Assembly: GCA_964528095.1 (NCBI GenBank)
Contig: CAZGSG010000277.1
Span: 1 to 7,751, forward strand
Direction: 5' to 3'
DNA: 7,751 nucleotides
From: CAZGSG01 sp964528095
Lineage (GTDB): Bacteria; Bacteroidota; Bacteroidia; Chitinophagales; Chitinophagaceae
The translations under genes were made by a program, and so were the position numbers. Of the stretch, positions 6,097 through 7,751 are shown piece after piece. A model generated the notes under the pieces. The model did not search any database and had not been told where the DNA came from. It worked only from the letters and a program-made list of their open reading frames with translations. Numbering within the stretch: position 1 is the stretch's first letter; each line of letters opens with the position of its first letter.

Positions 6097-6671
6097 TCTT
6101 TTATGCGGATATTACTTTTATCTTCTACAAATTTTTTCACCATTTCCTGCAGTATCACTTTGGCTCGCGATAGTTGTGATTTACTGGTGCCCTCACTAAT
6201 GTTCAGTATCTCACCTATTTCTTTGTGCGTGTATCCTTCTACCACGTACATGTTGAATACCGTGCGGTATCCCGGGGATAGTTGTCTAACCAACGCAAGT
6301 ATATCTCTTTCCGCGAGTTCGTCGAGTACAGAGAGATAATTTCCTTCCAGGGTATTCTCTTCTTTTTCTGTCACTGGTTGCAGGTATTTTTTCCTGCGGA
6401 AATGTTCAATCGCGGTATTTACAAATACTCTTCTTGCCCAGCCTTCAAAAGAGCCTTCTCCGCGGAAACTGCTTAGTTTTTTGAAGATTTTGATAAAACC
6501 TTCCTGTAAGATGTCTTCCGCTTCTTCGGCGCCACCTGCGTAACGGAGGCAAACAGCGTACATGCGGGGGGAAAGACGACGGTATAATTCTTCCTGCATC
6601 CGCCGGTCGCCATTAATGCATCCACTGATTAAGTCGCTTTCTGTGATATTTTGGTTGCGTTCCAGGCTCAA
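6093..6671 (-). CDS. ECF-type RNA polymerase sigma factor
   Basis: 192 residues with the two-domain layout of extracytoplasmic-function sigma factors. Region 2 spans about 25-95: RMYAVCLRYAGGAEEAEDIL (36-55), the core DILQEGFIKIFKKL (53-66) that contacts RNA polymerase and the -10 element, and GWARRVFVNTAIEHFRRKK (77-95). Region 4 spans about 122-178, with LSPGYRTVFNMYVVEGYTHK (131-150) followed by the helix-turn-helix EIGEILNISEGTSKSQLSRA (151-170) that reads the -35 element. No C-terminal extra domain is present. It should redirect polymerase to stress or envelope genes once the anti-sigma factor encoded next is inactivated. The first codon is TTG at 6671: upstream in frame there are only ATT, ACA, TCG, AAA and then TAA (6684-6686), and the next in-frame ATG (codon 25) would cut off the first part of region 2. 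It overlaps the anti-sigma gene by four bases and starts 119 bases after rdgB on the same strand. Confidence 0.93.
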   Translation of the reverse strand: MSLERNQNITESDLISGCINGDRRMQEELYRRLSPRMYAVCLRYAGGAEEAEDILQEGFIKIFKKLSSFRGEGSFEGWARRVFVNTAIEHFRRKKYLQPVTEKEENTLEGNYLSVLDELAERDILALVRQLSPGYRTVFNMYVVEGYTHKEIGEILNISEGTSKSQLSRAKVILQEMVKKFVEDKSNIRIKE

Positions 6672-6728
6672 AATTGTCGATTTTTAAAATGTTTCAACAG
6701 TTTCAGGGTTTTTGAAGATTTATAAAGT

Positions 6729-6736
6729 CAAACATA
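6729..6736 (-). promoter_or_regulatory. Bacteroidota -7 promoter box (TATGTTTG) for the sigma/anti-sigma unit
   Basis: On the minus strand the bases read TATGTTTG, an exact TAnnTTTG match, placing the transcript start near 6722 and a leader of about 50 bases before the TTG start of the sigma gene. There is no TTTG at the -33 position. Two direct TGAAAC copies (6705-6700 and 6696-6691, 9-base period) lie downstream in the leader and could be a second, ECF-type element, but this is weak. Confidence 0.4.
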
Positions 6737-6790
6737 TCCTTTATCTGCGATCTTCGTCGTCATTCCTGTTAAACTTTTGAAACTTAATGA

Positions 6791-7378
6791 TCATTTACTT
6801 ATCTCCAGCTTATTCAAAAATGCGACCAGCTTTTCCGTGGCAATCCTGCGGTGACTGAACTGGTTTTTTTCTTTCATATCCATTTCTGCAAAGGTTTTGG
6901 ATGATCCGGCTGGAATAAATACCGGGTCGTAGCCAAACCCACTGTTTCCTTTTTTTTCGAAGATGATATTGCCGGGGCAGATGCCTTCAAACTGTATTTC
7001 CCGGCCATCTATGATCAATGAAATAACGGTTCTGAAATGGGCCTGTGTATCAGCGCTGCCTGCCAATTTATCCAGCAGTTTGTCGATATTCTGATCAAAG
7101 GATTTATGTTCGCCGGCGTATCTCGCGCTTTTAACGCCTGGTTCACCGTTCAGCGCCTGCACTTCAAGACCTGTATCTTCACTAAAACAGTTTGTATGCG
7201 TTAACCTGTAAATGGTCGTTGATTTCTCTTTCGCATTTGCTTCGAGCGTATCATGCGGCTCGGGGATATCGATATCTATCCCGGCTTCACGAAGGGTCTG
7301 TATGTCCATCTTTTTACCAAGCACCTGCCTGATCTCGTCTACTTTATGCTGGTTATTGGTGGCAAAGATGAGCTTCAT
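6791..7378 (-). CDS. rdgB: Non-canonical purine NTP pyrophosphatase (RdgB/HAM1 family)
   Basis: 195 residues from the ATG at 7378, the normal family length. The enzyme hydrolyses XTP, ITP and dITP to monophosphates and pyrophosphate, cleaning the nucleotide pool in the cytoplasm. Motifs appear in order: FATNNQHKVDEIRQVL (5-20) with Thr7, Asn8, Asn9 and Lys12 binding the triphosphate; FSEDTGLEV (65-73) with Asp68 as the probable general base; GEPGVKSARYAGE (78-90); SGFGYDPVF (146-154) stacking on the base; FAEM (163-166); and SHRRIA (175-180), the SHR base-recognition motif. All are intact. An open frame continues upstream to 7555, but the added residues resemble nothing and overlap the preceding gene, so ATG 7378 is the true start. 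It lies 28 bases after the stop of the preceding hypothetical gene, probably in one operon. Confidence 0.95.
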   Translation of the reverse strand: MKLIFATNNQHKVDEIRQVLGKKMDIQTLREAGIDIDIPEPHDTLEANAKEKSTTIYRLTHTNCFSEDTGLEVQALNGEPGVKSARYAGEHKSFDQNIDKLLDKLAGSADTQAHFRTVISLIIDGREIQFEGICPGNIIFEKKGNSGFGYDPVFIPAGSSKTFAEMDMKEKNQFSHRRIATEKLVAFLNKLEISK

Positions 7379-7406
7379 AATTTTTACAAGATAATGGAAA
7401 TCTGTT

Positions 7407-7751
7407 TTATATGCCAAAGATGCGTTGCAGGCAAAGCCATAATTTACTTCTGAGCAGTTTATCATTCCTGTTCTCTTCCAACGGAGGAGCAAACAGGTAA
7501 GTGTTATTGGAAAAAGACTGGACCTGGAAAACAGGAAAACTGACCGGTAAACCAAAGTCGACCGGCTCTATGCCAAACAGGAAAATCTTATTGCTCCTGA
7601 AATGATTTAAAAGGTCCTTATACCCAAACCCCTTATGATGGCTGATATTAATAATAACCACATCGGCAAGACTGAGCTTGCAGGCGGTGAGCATATTGGT
7701 CAAAAAAGTTAATTCATCATCCGGGAGGTAGAGCGCCTCGGCATAGTCAAC
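7407..7751 (-). CDS. Conserved-looking hypothetical protein, 5' end outside the window
   Basis: The frame is open from the stop TAA (7407-7409) to the window edge, so at least 114 residues are present and the start lies beyond base 7751. I do not recognise a named family. Visible features are an acidic beginning (VDYAEALYLPDDELTFL), a helix-strand stretch LTACKLSLADVVIINI, a strand IFLFGIEPVDFGLPVSFP, then FQVQSFSNNTYLFAPPLEE and a C-terminal helix KLLRSKLWLCLQRIFGI. The alternation of strands and helices looks like a small alpha/beta cytoplasmic domain; there is no membrane segment in the visible part. I have a memory of similar short proteins beside rdgB in Chitinophagaceae, with the end 'KSKLW-CLKRIF', but cannot confirm it. 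Position 28 bases upstream of rdgB suggests co-transcription. An internal TTG at 7703 is not the start, because the same frame runs through with similar codon use. Confidence 0.7.
   Translation of the reverse strand, partial: VDYAEALYLPDDELTFLTNMLTACKLSLADVVIINISHHKGFGYKDLLNHFRSNKIFLFGIEPVDFGLPVSFPVFQVQSFSNNTYLFAPPLEENRNDKLLRSKLWLCLQRIFGI

Noticed and set aside
6771..6795. Direct repeat AAACTT (6771-6776, 6780-6785) and palindrome AATGATCATT (6786-6795) between rdgB and the sigma gene
   Set aside because: Short AT-rich motifs partly within the rdgB stop region; not enough to propose an operator.
7379..7555. N-terminal extension of the RdgB reading frame by 59 residues
   Set aside because: The extension overlaps the preceding gene on the same strand in another frame, has no family similarity, and RdgB proteins begin at the MKLIFATNN motif.

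Overview
The window looks like an ordinary chromosomal stretch of a Bacteroidota bacterium, most likely of the Chitinophagaceae (Chitinophaga-like). The pointers are moderate GC, no clear Shine-Dalgarno sequences, several -7 boxes of the Bacteroidota form TAnnTTTG, a YidC with a lysine/glutamine-rich tail, and an ECF sigma / anti-sigma pair of the non-zinc Bacteroidota type. The family-level placement is an inference from protein style, not a measured phylogeny.

Left part (1-1762): the 3' end of a probable yidC, closed by a perfect 13-bp hairpin terminator. A secreted, GLPGLI/DUF4412-like protein of unknown function follows (+). Convergent to it is a small secreted hypothetical protein (-) that has no in-frame ATG start and a good -7 box very close to its first possible TTG codon. 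The 253-bp divergent gap 1510-1762 holds that promoter; I found no convincing promoter for the TPR gene.

Middle (1763-4822, all +): a cytoplasmic protein made almost wholly of tetratricopeptide repeats. Then, behind its own -7 box, comes a two-gene unit: a phosphosulfolactate synthase (ComA) family protein whose stop codon overlaps the start of aroE (shikimate dehydrogenase) by one base. The ComA-aroE coupling is the most interesting item: it puts an enzyme family known for PEP-plus-sulfite chemistry in lockstep with a pathway that also consumes PEP, in a lineage known for sulfonolipids.

Right part (4823-7751, all -): in transcription order, the end of a conserved-looking hypothetical protein, an RdgB/HAM1 nucleotide pyrophosphatase, an ECF sigma factor, its anti-sigma factor (ATGA overlap) and a hotdog-fold thioesterase. 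The thioesterase stop codon abuts the aroE stop codon with no spacer. The anti-sigma factor has a tandemly duplicated short motif in its cytoplasmic part.

I see no tRNA, rRNA, CRISPR array, insertion sequence or phage gene, and no clear sign of recent transfer. No novel multi-gene defence or mobile system is evident. No gene-free stretch exceeds 300 bases.
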